Shown: in pieces, positions 8,639-17,217 of the stretch
How the letters are laid out: each line of letters starts with the position of its first letter
Numbering within the stretch: position 1 is the first letter of the stretch
Source of the DNA: Agromyces salentinus
Lineage (GTDB): Bacteria > Actinomycetota > Actinomycetes > Actinomycetales > Microbacteriaceae
Assembly: GCF_009749395.1 (NCBI RefSeq)
Contig: NZ_WBIR01000015.1
Coordinates: forward strand, 53,775-117,774
Direction: 5' to 3'
DNA length: 64,000 nucleotides
Translations under genes and position numbers: made by a program
The notes under the pieces: generated by a model
What the model saw: the letters and a program-made list of their open reading frames with translations, nothing else
What the model was told of the DNA's origin: nothing
The model's database searches: none

Positions 8639-8697
8639 AGCATAGCCGATGTTCAGCAGGTTGAACCATGTACGACAGGTTGTAGATCCGCTATGCT
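8639..8697. promoter_or_regulatory. Divergent promoters around a second IclR-type operator
   Basis: A minus-strand TATGCT (8644-8639) serves the hydroxyacid dehydrogenase, and a plus-strand TATGCT (8692-8697) serves the gene at 8704. Between them lie GTTCA-N6-TGAAC (8651-8666) and TTGAAC-CAT-GTACGA (8661-8675). The plus-strand stretch from 8660 to 8684 matches the reverse complement of 6469-6496 at most positions. The plus -10 ends 6 nt before the ATG, so that mRNA is probably leaderless. Confidence 0.6.
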
Positions 8698-8703
8698 GCT
8701 CGC

Positions 8704-9666
8704 ATGTCCAACGCCGAACATCCCGCCGATGCCGACCATGCGAGCGACGCCCTGCCCTCTGCAGGCCGCCGCTCCCGATCCGACGACGGCGTGATCGGCG
8801 TCGTCGGGCTCGGCTCGATGGGCGCCCCGATGACCCGTCGGCTCCTCGCCGCCGGGCGCCGCGTCGCCGTGACCGCACGCCGCACCCAGCCCGAGCTCGT
8901 CGGCCTCGGCGCGGAGTGGGCCGACACCCCGCGCGCACTCGGCCTCCGCGCCGGCGCCGTGCTCGCGATGCTGCCCGACCTGCCGCAGCTCGAGCAGGTG
9001 CTCGACGGGCCGGACGGACTGTTCGCCGGCATGCTCGAACGCGACGGCGAGTCGCTCCTCATGATCGGGTCGACCTCCTCGGCGCCGCAGGTCCGCGCGC
9101 TCGCAGAACGGCTGGCCGTGGCATCCGACGGGCGTGTGCACGTGGTCGACTGCCCGGTCTCGGGCGGAGAGGACGGCGCGACGGCCGGCACGCTCTCGAT
9201 CATGCTCGGCGGCGCCGAGGCCGACGCCGCGGCCGCCGCGGCCCTGCTCGCCCCCTGCGGCACTCCCGTGCACCTCGGCCCGCTCGGGGCGGGAGAGGTC
9301 GCCAAGGCGTGCAACCAGCTCATCGTCTCGGCCACGATCCTCGCGCTCGGCGAGGCGGCCGTGCTCGCCGAGCGCTCCGGGCTCGACCTGGAGGCCCTGT
9401 TCGGCCTGCTCGGGGGCGGCTACGCCGGTTCGAACCTGCTCGCGAGCCGCATGGACAAGCTCGTCACGGGCGACGACTCCCCCTCCGGCGTGGCCCGGTA
9501 CATGGTCAAGGACCTGCGCTTCGCCGCGGAGGCCGCGGCGGCCACGGGCACGGAGCCCGTCCTGCTGCCGACCCTCCGCACCGCCTTCGACGAACTCGTC
9601 GAGCGCGGCCTCGGCGATCGGGACATCGCCGTGACCCGGCGCTTCGTCGCCGAGCGATCACGATGA
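8704..9666 (+). CDS. NAD(P)-dependent beta-hydroxyacid dehydrogenase (3-hydroxyisobutyrate dehydrogenase family)
   Basis: 320 residues with the family plan: N-terminal GVVGLGSMGAPM, the substrate motif DCPVSGGEDGATAGTL, and the catalytic Lys in GAGEVAKACNQ, followed by the helical C-terminal domain. Members act on 3-hydroxyisobutyrate, tartronate semialdehyde, L-threonate and similar acids; the neighbours favour a sugar-acid or threonate-type substrate. It starts without a ribosome site, directly after a -10 box. The operator in front suggests co-regulation with the operon at 1854-6422. Confidence 0.87.
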   Translation: MSNAEHPADADHASDALPSAGRRSRSDDGVIGVVGLGSMGAPMTRRLLAAGRRVAVTARRTQPELVGLGAEWADTPRALGLRAGAVLAMLPDLPQLEQVLDGPDGLFAGMLERDGESLLMIGSTSSAPQVRALAERLAVASDGRVHVVDCPVSGGEDGATAGTLSIMLGGAEADAAAAAALLAPCGTPVHLGPLGAGEVAKACNQLIVSATILALGEAAVLAERSGLDLEALFGLLGGGYAGSNLLASRMDKLVTGDDSPSGVARYMVKDLRFAAEAAAATGTEPVLLPTLRTAFDELVERGLGDRDIAVTRRFVAERSR

Positions 9667-9706
9667 CCTCTCAGCAACACCGTGCAACGGTGAGGCCGCC
9701 TCACAG

Positions 9707-9712
9707 TACGCT
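9707..9712 (+). promoter_or_regulatory. Candidate -10 box for gndA
   Basis: TACGCT lies 37 nt before the gndA start in the 83-bp gap. Upstream is a small hairpin CACCG-TGCAA-CGGTG. I see no clear -35. Confidence 0.35.
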
Positions 9713-9749
9713 TGAGAGGACCCCCAGAACTCATTCGAGGAGAGTGTTC

Positions 9750-11210
9750 GTGCCTGCAACCGGATCAGCAAACATCGGCGTCGTCGGACTCGCGGTGATG
9801 GGGTCGAACCTCGCCCGCAACCTGGCGAGCCGCGAGGGCAACACCGTGGCGGTGTTCAACCGCTCCTACGAGCGCACGAGCACGCTGATCGCCGAGCACC
9901 CCGAGGCCGGCTTCGTCGCCGCCGAGACGTACGACGAGTTCGTCGCGTCGCTCGCGAAGCCCCGCACCGCGATCATCATGGTCCAGGCCGGCAAGGGCAC
10001 CGACGCCGTGATCTCCGAGCTCGCGAGCCGGTTCGAGCCGGGCGACATCATCGTCGACGGCGGCAACGCACTCTTCACCGACACCATCCGCCGCGAGCGC
10101 GAGGTGCGCGAGACCGGCATCAACTTCGTCGGCGCCGGCATCTCGGGCGGCGAGGAGGGCGCGCTCAACGGTCCCTCCATCATGCCCGGCGGCTCCGACG
10201 AGTCGTGGGTGACCCTCGGGCCCATCCTCAAGTCGATCGCCGCGATCGCCGAGGGCGAGCCCTGCGTGACCCACATCGGGCACGACGGCGCGGGCCACTT
10301 CGTCAAGATGATCCACAACGGCATCGAGTACGCCGACATGCAGCTCATCGCCGAGGCCTACGACCTCATCCGCCGCGGCACGGGCAAGTCCCCCGCCGAG
10401 ATCGCCGAGGTCTTCGCCGAGTGGAACCGCGGCGAGCTCGAGTCCTACCTCATCGAGATCACGGCCGAGGTCCTGAAGCAGGTCGACGCCGAGACCGGCG
10501 CCCCGCTCGTCGACGTCATCCTCGACGAGGCGGGCTCGAAGGGCACCGGCGTCTGGACCGTGCAGACCGCCCTCAGCCTCGGCACGCCCGTCTCCAACAT
10601 CGCCGAGGCGGTCTTCGCGCGCGGCCTCTCGTCGCACCCCGAGCAGCGCGCGGCGGCCAAGGGCCTCGCCGGCCCCGACGAGGCCTCCCGCATCCCGGCC
10701 GACCAGGTCGACACCTTCATCGAGGACGTGCGCCTCGCGCTCTACGCCTCGAAGATCGTGGCCTACTCGCAGGGCTTCGACGCCATTCGCGCCGGTGCGG
10801 CCGAGTACGACTGGAACATCGACCTCGGCGCGGTCTCCAAGATCTGGCGCGGCGGCTGCATCATCCGGGCCCAGTTCCTGAACCGCATCGCCGACGCCTA
10901 CGACGAGAACCCCGAACTCGAGCTCCTGCTCTCGGCGCCGTACTTCGCCGAGGCCTTCACGCGCGCGCAGGCCGCCTGGCGCCGCGTCGTCGTGCGCTCG
11001 GTCGAGGCCGGCATCCCGGCTCCCGCCTTCTCGTCGTCGCTCGCCTACTACGACGGCCTGCGCGCCGACCGCCTCCCCGCGGCGCTCGTGCAGGGCCAGC
11101 GCGACTTCTTCGGTGCGCACACGTACAAGCGCATCGACAAGGAGGGCGTCTTCCACACGCTCTGGTCCGGCGACCGCAGCGAGATCGCCACCACCCCGTC
11201 GACCCACTAG
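9750..11210 (+). CDS. gndA: 6-phosphogluconate dehydrogenase, decarboxylating
   Basis: Oxidises 6-phosphogluconate to ribulose 5-phosphate and CO2 in the pentose phosphate pathway. The 486-residue product has GVVGLAVMGSNLARN, the cofactor-loop NRSYERT, VGAGISGGEEGA, the catalytic Lys in HFVKMIHNGIEY, and the C-terminal GAHTYKRIDKEG segment. The GTG at 9750 is chosen because GGAG sits 7 nt upstream; a GTG two codons earlier is too close to it. It consumes the product of gntK, so its place beside the sugar-acid locus makes sense. Confidence 0.96.
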   Translation: MPATGSANIGVVGLAVMGSNLARNLASREGNTVAVFNRSYERTSTLIAEHPEAGFVAAETYDEFVASLAKPRTAIIMVQAGKGTDAVISELASRFEPGDIIVDGGNALFTDTIRREREVRETGINFVGAGISGGEEGALNGPSIMPGGSDESWVTLGPILKSIAAIAEGEPCVTHIGHDGAGHFVKMIHNGIEYADMQLIAEAYDLIRRGTGKSPAEIAEVFAEWNRGELESYLIEITAEVLKQVDAETGAPLVDVILDEAGSKGTGVWTVQTALSLGTPVSNIAEAVFARGLSSHPEQRAAAKGLAGPDEASRIPADQVDTFIEDVRLALYASKIVAYSQGFDAIRAGAAEYDWNIDLGAVSKIWRGGCIIRAQFLNRIADAYDENPELELLLSAPYFAEAFTRAQAAWRRVVVRSVEAGIPAPAFSSSLAYYDGLRADRLPAALVQGQRDFFGAHTYKRIDKEGVFHTLWSGDRSEIATTPSTH

Positions 11211-11242
11211 TCGCACGGGAGCGAGCGCGGGAGGAGCGCCGG

Positions 11243-11596
11243 ATGCCGCAGCCGAGGTGGCGACGCGAGGGCGAGGAGCCCGACTATCGGTTCACGCTCG
11301 CCAATGAGCGGACGTTCCTCGCCTGGATCCGCACGGCACTGGCGCTCCTCGCCGGCGGCGTGCTCCTGTTCGAGTTCGCGCAGTCCATCGGCCCGCGCTC
11401 GCTGGTGCTCGTGCTCGCCGTCGGCCTCGCGGTCGTCGCGGCGGTGCTCGGCGGGCTGTCGTACGTGCGCTGGCGCGCCAACGAGGTGGCGATGCGCCAC
11501 GGGCGCCCGCTTCCGGGCAGCGTCGTCATCCCGGGCCTCGCCGCCGTCTCGTTGCTCGCGGCCGCGGTGATCGCGATCATGATCCTCACGGCCTGA
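11243..11596 (+). CDS. YidH/DUF202 family membrane protein
   Basis: 117 residues with the DUF202 signature FTLANERTFLAWIRTALALLAGG followed by three membrane segments (about residues 30-50, 55-75 and 90-115). GGAGGAG precedes the ATG. The molecular function of DUF202 proteins is unknown. It is the first of three small membrane-protein genes packed end to end after gndA. Confidence 0.85.
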   Translation: MPQPRWRREGEEPDYRFTLANERTFLAWIRTALALLAGGVLLFEFAQSIGPRSLVLVLAVGLAVVAAVLGGLSYVRWRANEVAMRHGRPLPGSVVIPGLAAVSLLAAAVIAIMILTA

Positions 11597-11602
11597 GGCG
11601 TC

Positions 11603-11941
11603 ATGATCGACGCCGTTCCCGAGCACACGCCTCGCGACCCGGGGCTCCAGGCCGAGCGCACCGCGCTCGCCTGGAGCCGAACGGGGCTCGCGATCGCCGT
11701 GAACGCCATCCTCGTGCTCCGCTCGGGACTCGTCGCCGAGCAGCCCGCGCTCGCCGCCGCCGGCGTGGTGCTCTTCGCGATCTCGGCCGCGGCGACCGGG
11801 TACGGCGTGATCCGCCGGCGTGAGCTCGCGGCCGAGCACGGGCCCGTGATGCCATCGGCCTGGCCGCTGCTCGCCGTTGCGGCGACCGTCGTGCTCGCAG
11901 CGGTGGCAGGCGTAGGCTCGCTCCTCGTGGAGGTCACCTGA
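11603..11941 (+). CDS. Second DUF202 family membrane protein
   Basis: 112 residues, with the shortened signature QAERTALAWSRTGLAIAVNA and three predicted membrane helices. It follows the first DUF202 gene by 6 nt, and its stop overlaps the next start by one base. Such tandem DUF202 pairs may form a hetero-oligomer; that is inference. Confidence 0.82.
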   Translation: MIDAVPEHTPRDPGLQAERTALAWSRTGLAIAVNAILVLRSGLVAEQPALAAAGVVLFAISAAATGYGVIRRRELAAEHGPVMPSAWPLLAVAATVVLAAVAGVGSLLVEVT

Positions 11942-12294
11942 TGAGCGAAGAGCACCCCGAACTCGCCGGTTACGAGCCGGCGGGCGGCGATCGCAGGCCC
12001 CGGCGCCAGCGCGTCATCCGCGTCTTCGTCGTGCTCGCGCTCGCCGGCATGGTCCTGCCGATCGTGCTGTCGACCTTCTCCGTCGCGGCGACGACGGCCA
12101 GGAACACGTGCTCGGCCTTCGCATCCGCCGCGATCCGCGGCGAGGTGACCACGGATGCCCCCCTCGAACTGTTCGCCGCCGGCGGCCCCGGGTGGCAGTG
12201 CTACATGGTCACCGAGAACGGCGACCGCCGTCACCTCGCGAACTTCGGGTTCTTCCCGTCGGCTCCGCGGTACGGCGTCGGCACGCCCACCTGA
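11941..12294 (+). CDS. Hypothetical single-pass membrane protein
   Basis: 117 residues: a charged, Arg-rich N-terminus, one membrane helix (about residues 26-48, FVVLALAGMVLPIVLSTFSVA), then an external domain with two cysteines (NTCSAF and WQCYMV) that could form a disulfide. I do not recognise the family. Overlap with the preceding stop shows coupling to the DUF202 pair. It ends 4 nt from the convergent HTH gene. Confidence 0.75.
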   Translation: MSEEHPELAGYEPAGGDRRPRRQRVIRVFVVLALAGMVLPIVLSTFSVAATTARNTCSAFASAAIRGEVTTDAPLELFAAGGPGWQCYMVTENGDRRHLANFGFFPSAPRYGVGTPT

Positions 12295-12298
12295 TCGT

Positions 12299-12787
12299 TC
12301 AGCCGTCGGAGCCCGGTGCCCGGTCGGCGACGAACACGCGCTTGTACGACCGCCCGTCGGGCAGGGTCACCGTTCGGGCCTCGAGGAGCCCGCGGGTCAC
12401 GCGCTGGTAGATCGCCTGCGGCGTGACGCCGAGCCGCTTCGCCGCCTCGGACACGCTCTCGCCCGGCAGGTCGGTCGGCACGCTCGACGGCCGTTCGCGC
12501 TTGCGGCGCCGGCTCGTCTCGTGCCGTTCGGCGATCTCCGCGTCGTCCCCCGCCCACCGGTACTTCGCGGCGGACGGGCTGAGCCCGGCGGCATCGGCCA
12601 CCTGCTCCCACGAGGCCTCCGCCGCGAGGGCGTCGCGCACGGCTGCGAGCGTCGCCGGTTCGGCCTCGAGCGCGGTGACGAGCGAGCGGATGCCCCGGAT
12701 CCGGTCGAGCGGGGCCGGGTCGGCCCCGGACTCCAGGGCCTCGAGCGCCGCGAGGGCGGCTGCGGCGTCGGGAGACAGGAACGGCAT
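12299..12787 (-). CDS. HTH DNA-binding protein of unknown role
   Basis: 162 residues. Two HTH-like stretches are visible: SWEQVADAAGLSPSAAKYRW (about 85-105) and SVSEAAKRLGVTPQAIYQRV (about 110-130), the second followed by an excisionase/MerR-like wing (LPDGRSYKRVFV). It starts 5 nt after the stop of the acyl-CoA ligase gene and so sits in that operon. Whether it regulates it is unknown. Confidence 0.75.
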   Translation of the reverse strand: MPFLSPDAAAALAALEALESGADPAPLDRIRGIRSLVTALEAEPATLAAVRDALAAEASWEQVADAAGLSPSAAKYRWAGDDAEIAERHETSRRRKRERPSSVPTDLPGESVSEAAKRLGVTPQAIYQRVTRGLLEARTVTLPDGRSYKRVFVADRAPGSDG

Positions 12788-12792
12788 GGGCG

Positions 12793-14493
12793 TCAGTCGG
12801 CGAGGAGGCGGGTGCGGACCTCGCGGCGGATGACCTTGCCGATGAGCGAGCGCGGCAGCTCGTCGACCTCGACGACGCGCTTGGGCACCTTGTAGGCGGT
12901 CAGGCCGTCGCGCGCGAGCGCCCGGATGCCGGCCTCGTCGAGCGTGGCGCCGTCGCGGAGGACCACGACCGCGACGACCTGCTCGCCGGAGTGCTCGTCG
13001 GGCACCCCGACGACGGCCGCCTCGATCACGTCGGGGTGGGCGAGCACCGCCTCCTCGACCTCGCTCGGGGCGACGTTGAAGCCCCCCGTGATGATGAGTT
13101 CCTTGATGCGGTCGACGATGCGCACGAAGCCGTCGGCGTCGATCGAGACGATGTCCCCGGTGCGGAACCAGTCCGCGCCGCCATCGGTCGCGGGCACGAA
13201 GACCGCTGCGGTCTCATCGGGCTTCTGCCAGTAGCCGGAGAACACCTGCGGGCCACGGACGATGAGCTCGCCCTCGGCGCCGGGCGCGACATCCGCCTGG
13301 GGGTCGTCGGGGTCGACCACCCTCGCCTCGGTCGAGGGCAGTGGGAGGCCCACCGTGCCCGCGCGGCGGTTGGGGGCGACCGGGTTGGCCATGAGCACGG
13401 GCGAGCACTCGGAGAGGCCGTAGCCCTCGACCAGGGTTCCGCCCGAGGCCGCCTCCCAGGGCTCGACGACCTCGGCCGAGAGCGGCATGGCCCCGGAGAT
13501 CGCGATCTCGATGCCCTGCAGCGAGACGCCCGCGTCGGCCGCCGCCTTCGTCAGCCGGTCGTAGATCGGCGGCACGGCCGGCAGGAACGTGGGCGGCCGA
13601 CGCTTGATGGACTTCAGGACGAGCTCGGGGTCGAACTTGGGAAACAGCACCAGTCGCGCCCCCATGCTCATCGCGAACGTGAGGCAGAGGGTGAGCCCGT
13701 AGGCGTGGAACATGGGCAGCACCGCGTGCACGACCGCGCTGCCGCGCTCGATCTGCGGGACCCAGGCGCGAGACTGGGCCGCGTTCGCGACGAGGTTCGC
13801 ATGCGTGAGCGTCGCGCCCTTCGGGCTGCCGGTGGTGCCGCTCGTGTACTGGATGAGCGCGACGTCCTCGACCGAGGGCGCGACGATGTGGTCGCCGACC
13901 GGGTCGGATGCCACGAGCTTCTCCCAGGGCGTCGTCCCACGGACCTTCGTGGTGAGCGCCGCGCGGGAGTCGCGGGCCTTCGCGATGGGAAGGCGGAGCA
14001 GGGCACGCGTCGCGAGGGGCATCGCACGCGTGACGTCGACCGAGACGATCTCGCGTACCGCGACGTCGGCGGGGAACGCCTGGATCGTCTCGACGACCTT
14101 GTCCCACGCGATCACGACCGCGGCGCCGTGGTCCTCGAACTGGTGCCGGAGCTCGCGCGGGGTGTAGAGCGGGTTGTGCTCGATGACGATGCCGCCGAGG
14201 CGCAGCACGGCGTAGAACGCGACGATGTGCTGCGGGCAGTTGGGCAGCACCAGGGCGACGGGGTCGCCCGGCTGCACGCCGAGCAGGCGAAGGCCCTCGG
14301 CGGCGCGCTCGATCTGCGCGCCGAGGTCGCGGTAGGTCGTCGTGCGATCGAAGAACTCGAGGGCGACGCTCTCGGGGTAGGCCTCGACGGAGCCCCGGAC
14401 GAGGTCGTAGAGCGAGTCCGTCTGCGGCTCGATGTCGTGCGGCACGCCCTCGGCGTAGCCGGCGAGCCACGGACGGGGTGTCTCGATGGTCAT
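12793..14493 (-). CDS. fadD: Long-chain fatty-acid--CoA ligase (AMP-binding)
   Basis: Activates fatty acids to acyl-CoA through an acyl-adenylate. The 566-residue product has the P-loop YTSGTTGSPKGAT (about residue 215), VEGYGLSECSP, the ATP-binding Asp in WFRTGDI, the hinge RIVDRIKELIITGGFN, and the catalytic Lys near the C-terminus (PRSLIGKVIRRE). The gene is 6 nt from prsA in the same direction. Chain-length preference cannot be told. Confidence 0.92.
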   Translation of the reverse strand: MTIETPRPWLAGYAEGVPHDIEPQTDSLYDLVRGSVEAYPESVALEFFDRTTTYRDLGAQIERAAEGLRLLGVQPGDPVALVLPNCPQHIVAFYAVLRLGGIVIEHNPLYTPRELRHQFEDHGAAVVIAWDKVVETIQAFPADVAVREIVSVDVTRAMPLATRALLRLPIAKARDSRAALTTKVRGTTPWEKLVASDPVGDHIVAPSVEDVALIQYTSGTTGSPKGATLTHANLVANAAQSRAWVPQIERGSAVVHAVLPMFHAYGLTLCLTFAMSMGARLVLFPKFDPELVLKSIKRRPPTFLPAVPPIYDRLTKAAADAGVSLQGIEIAISGAMPLSAEVVEPWEAASGGTLVEGYGLSECSPVLMANPVAPNRRAGTVGLPLPSTEARVVDPDDPQADVAPGAEGELIVRGPQVFSGYWQKPDETAAVFVPATDGGADWFRTGDIVSIDADGFVRIVDRIKELIITGGFNVAPSEVEEAVLAHPDVIEAAVVGVPDEHSGEQVVAVVVLRDGATLDEAGIRALARDGLTAYKVPKRVVEVDELPRSLIGKVIRREVRTRLLAD

Positions 14494-14499
14494 CGCGGG

Positions 14500-15477
14500 C
14501 TACGCGGCCCCGTCGAACATGCTCGTGACGGAGCCGTCCTCGAACACCTCGTGGATCGCGCGCGCGAGCAACGGCGCGATGGGCAGGACCGTGAGGCGGT
14601 CCCAGCGCTTCTCCTCGGGGATCGGCAGCGTGTCGGTCACGACGACGCGGTCGATGACGTCGGACTGGAGGATCTCGGTCGCCGGGTTGGAGAACACCGC
14701 GTGCGTCGCCGCCACGACGACACCCGTGGCGCCCGCGGCCTTCAGGGCCTCGGCGGCCTTCACGATGGTGCGGCCCGTGTCGATGAGGTCGTCGACCAGG
14801 AGGCAGACGCGCCCGCTCACGTCGCCGACGATCTCGTGCACGGAGACCTGGTTCGGCACCAGCGGGTCGCGTCGCTTGTGGATGATCGCGAGGGGGGCGC
14901 CGAGCTTGTCGCTCCAGATGTCGGCGACGCGTACCCGGCCCATGTCGGGTGAGACGACCGTGAGCGTCGACGGGTCGAGGGAGTTCTTGAACTCCTCGAG
15001 CAGTACGGGCATCGCGAAGAGGTGGTCGACGGGACCGTCGAAGAAGCCTTGGATCTGCGCGGCGTGCAGGTCGATCGACATGATGCGGTCGGCGCCGGCG
15101 GCCTTGAACAGGTCGGCCACCAGGCGGGCCGAGATCGGCTCGCGGCCGCGGCCCTTCTTGTCTTGGCGCGCATACGGGTAGAACGGGGCGACGACCGTCA
15201 CGCGCTTGGCCGAGGCGCGCTTCAGCGCATCGAGCATGATGAGCTGCTCCATGAGCCACTCGTTGATCGGCGCGGTGTGGGACTGGATCACGAAGGCGTC
15301 GGAGCCGCGCACGCTCTCGTCGAAGCGGGCGTAGATCTCGCCGTTCGCGAAGGTGCGCGCGTCGGTGGGCACGAGCTCCGAACCGAGTTCATGCGCGATC
15401 TGCTCGGCGAGGGCCGGGTGGGCCCTCCCCGACACGAGCACGAGCCGCTTCGATCCGGTGGTCTCGATTCCCGACAT
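14500..15477 (-). CDS. prs: Ribose-phosphate diphosphokinase (PRPP synthase)
   Basis: Makes PRPP from ribose 5-phosphate and ATP. The 325-residue product has FANGEIY, the flexible-loop YPYARQDKKGRGREPISA, SIDLHAAQIQGFF, and the PRPP-binding motif LLVDDLIDTGRT. The ATG at 15477 fits the family length and has AGGA upstream; the longer frame is a shadow. It is downstream of glmU with a 38-nt gap, the standard actinobacterial glmU-prs pair. Confidence 0.96.
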   Translation of the reverse strand: MSGIETTGSKRLVLVSGRAHPALAEQIAHELGSELVPTDARTFANGEIYARFDESVRGSDAFVIQSHTAPINEWLMEQLIMLDALKRASAKRVTVVAPFYPYARQDKKGRGREPISARLVADLFKAAGADRIMSIDLHAAQIQGFFDGPVDHLFAMPVLLEEFKNSLDPSTLTVVSPDMGRVRVADIWSDKLGAPLAIIHKRRDPLVPNQVSVHEIVGDVSGRVCLLVDDLIDTGRTIVKAAEALKAAGATGVVVAATHAVFSNPATEILQSDVIDRVVVTDTLPIPEEKRWDRLTVLPIAPLLARAIHEVFEDGSVTSMFDGAA

Positions 15478-15515
15478 GTGCTGTGTCCTCTCCGCCTGCG
15501 CTCGGCGCGGCGTGT

Positions 15516-16961
15516 TCAGTCGGCGTCGGAACCGGATGCCTCGCGCGCGGCCTCGGCGGCGTCGGCCGCCGCTGAACCGGCCCGGTGCTTCTGGACCCAC
15601 TCCTCGATGTTGCGTTGCGGTGCCACGTTCACGGCGAGGGCGCCGGAGGGGACGTCCTTGCGGACGACGGTGCCGGCAGCCGTGTAGGCGCCGTCCCCAA
15701 TCCTAACCGGCGCGACGAACACGCCGTGCGAGCCCGTGCGCACATGCGAGCCGACCTCGGAGTGGTGCTTGCGGATGCCGTCGTAGTTGGCGAAGATCGA
15801 GCCCGCGCCGATGTTGGAGTGCTCGCCGATGGTCGCGTCGCCCACGTAGCTGAGGTGCGGGACCTTGCTGCCCGTGCCGATGGTCGCGTTCTTCGTCTCG
15901 ACGAACGCGCCGATCTTGCCGTCGGCGCCGAGGACCGTGCCCGGACGCAGGAACGAGAACGGACCGACGCTCGCGCCAGGCCCGACGACCGCGAGCGTGC
16001 CGTCGGTGCGCCGCACCTCGGCGCCCGCGCCGACCTCGCAGTCGGTGAGGGTCGTGTCAGGGCCGATCAGGGCGCCCGTCTCGACGACCGTCGCACCCTT
16101 CAGCTGCGTGCCCGGGCGGATCGTCACGTCGGGCGCGATCCGGACGGTCAGGTCGATCCACGTGGTCGCGGGGTCCTCGATGGTGACGCCGTTCAGCTGC
16201 CAGCCGCGCACGATGAGGGCGTTCAGTCGGGCCGCGGTCTCGGAGAGCTGTGCGCGGTCGTTGATGCCGGCCACGAGCCACGGCTCGGTGACGGGCACGG
16301 CCTCGACCTCGGACCCGGCGGCGCGGAGCAACTGGATCACGTCGGTGAGGTACTTCTCGCCCTGGGCGTTCTCGGTCGTGAGGTTGGCGAGCTGGTCGCG
16401 CAGGGCGGCCGCGCCGAACGCGTAGATGCCCGCGTTGATCTCGGCGATGGTGCGCTCGGCGTCGCTCGCGTCCTTCTGCTCGACGATGCGGTCGAAGACG
16501 CCGACGCTGTCGCGGACGATGCGACCGTAGCCGGAGGGGTCGTCGTAGAAGGCCGAGAGCACGGATGCCGCCGCAGCGCGGCCGCGGTGCCGCTCGAGGA
16601 AGCCGGCCAGCGTGTCGGCGTTCAGCAGCGGCACGTCGCCGTTCAGCACGAGCACCTCGCCGTCGAAGCCGTCGGGCAGCGCGGCGATCGCCTGCTCGAC
16701 CGCCCGGCCGGTCCCGGGTACCTCGTCCTGGTCGACGATGACGGTGCCCGGCAGCTCGGCCTCGACCGCGGCGGCGACCTGGTCGCGCTCGTGGCGCACC
16801 ACGGCGATGACGTGCGCGGCGTCGAGGCTGCGCGCCGTGGCGAGCACGTGGGCCACGATGGGTGCGCCCGCGAGGGGGTGCAGCAGCTTCGGCGTGGCCG
16901 ACTTCATGCGGGTGCCCTGTCCCGCGGCGAGAACGATGATGGCGAGGTTCTGGTCGGTCAT
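15516..16961 (-). CDS. glmU: Bifunctional UDP-GlcNAc pyrophosphorylase/GlcN-1-P acetyltransferase
   Basis: Makes UDP-N-acetylglucosamine for the cell wall. The 481-residue product has an N-terminal uridylyltransferase domain (LAAGQGTRMKS, NGDVPLL, residues 1-230) and a C-terminal left-handed beta-helix of hexapeptide repeats (residues 250-455, including GPFSFLRPGT and NYDGIRKHHSEVGSH). An Ala/Glu-rich tail of about 25 residues ends it. AGGAAG precedes the ATG at 16961. Confidence 0.96.
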   Translation of the reverse strand: MTDQNLAIIVLAAGQGTRMKSATPKLLHPLAGAPIVAHVLATARSLDAAHVIAVVRHERDQVAAAVEAELPGTVIVDQDEVPGTGRAVEQAIAALPDGFDGEVLVLNGDVPLLNADTLAGFLERHRGRAAAASVLSAFYDDPSGYGRIVRDSVGVFDRIVEQKDASDAERTIAEINAGIYAFGAAALRDQLANLTTENAQGEKYLTDVIQLLRAAGSEVEAVPVTEPWLVAGINDRAQLSETAARLNALIVRGWQLNGVTIEDPATTWIDLTVRIAPDVTIRPGTQLKGATVVETGALIGPDTTLTDCEVGAGAEVRRTDGTLAVVGPGASVGPFSFLRPGTVLGADGKIGAFVETKNATIGTGSKVPHLSYVGDATIGEHSNIGAGSIFANYDGIRKHHSEVGSHVRTGSHGVFVAPVRIGDGAYTAAGTVVRKDVPSGALAVNVAPQRNIEEWVQKHRAGSAAADAAEAAREASGSDAD

Positions 16962-17000
16962 TCGCGGCTTCCTGTGGGTGGGGATCTGGCGGGGTTCCGG

Positions 17001-17072
17001 CTCCGCCACCAGGATTCGAACCTGGACCGAACAGCTCCAAAGGCTGTCGTGCTGCCGTTACACTATGGCGGA
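17001..17072 (-). tRNA. tRNA-Gln (anticodon TTG)
   Basis: Reading the minus strand gives a full cloverleaf: acceptor TCCGCCA/TGGCGGA, D arm GTGT...GCAC, anticodon stem ACAGC/GCTGT with loop CTTTGGA (anticodon TTG), T stem CCAGG/CCTGG with TTCGAAT loop, discriminator G. The CCA end is not encoded. It sits 39 nt upstream of glmU and may be transcribed with it. Confidence 0.96.
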
Positions 17073-17205
17073 CCGCTCGCGCGGAGTCCGCACGGGCGCC
17101 ATCCAGTCTGCCAGACCGGCCGACCGGTTCGGGGCGGTGCAGGTGCGGCACGCGGCATCCGGGGCACGTCTCGTCATACAGCGCGAGCGCGCGGCCGGCC
17201 CGCGC

Positions 17206-17211
17206 GATAAT
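17206..17211 (+). promoter_or_regulatory. -10 box of the MarR gene (leaderless)
   Basis: GATAAT ends 6 nt before the ATG at 17218, so transcription would start at or next to the A of the start codon. No ribosome-binding site is seen. No clear -35. Confidence 0.5.
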
Positions 17212-17217
17212 GGCGGG

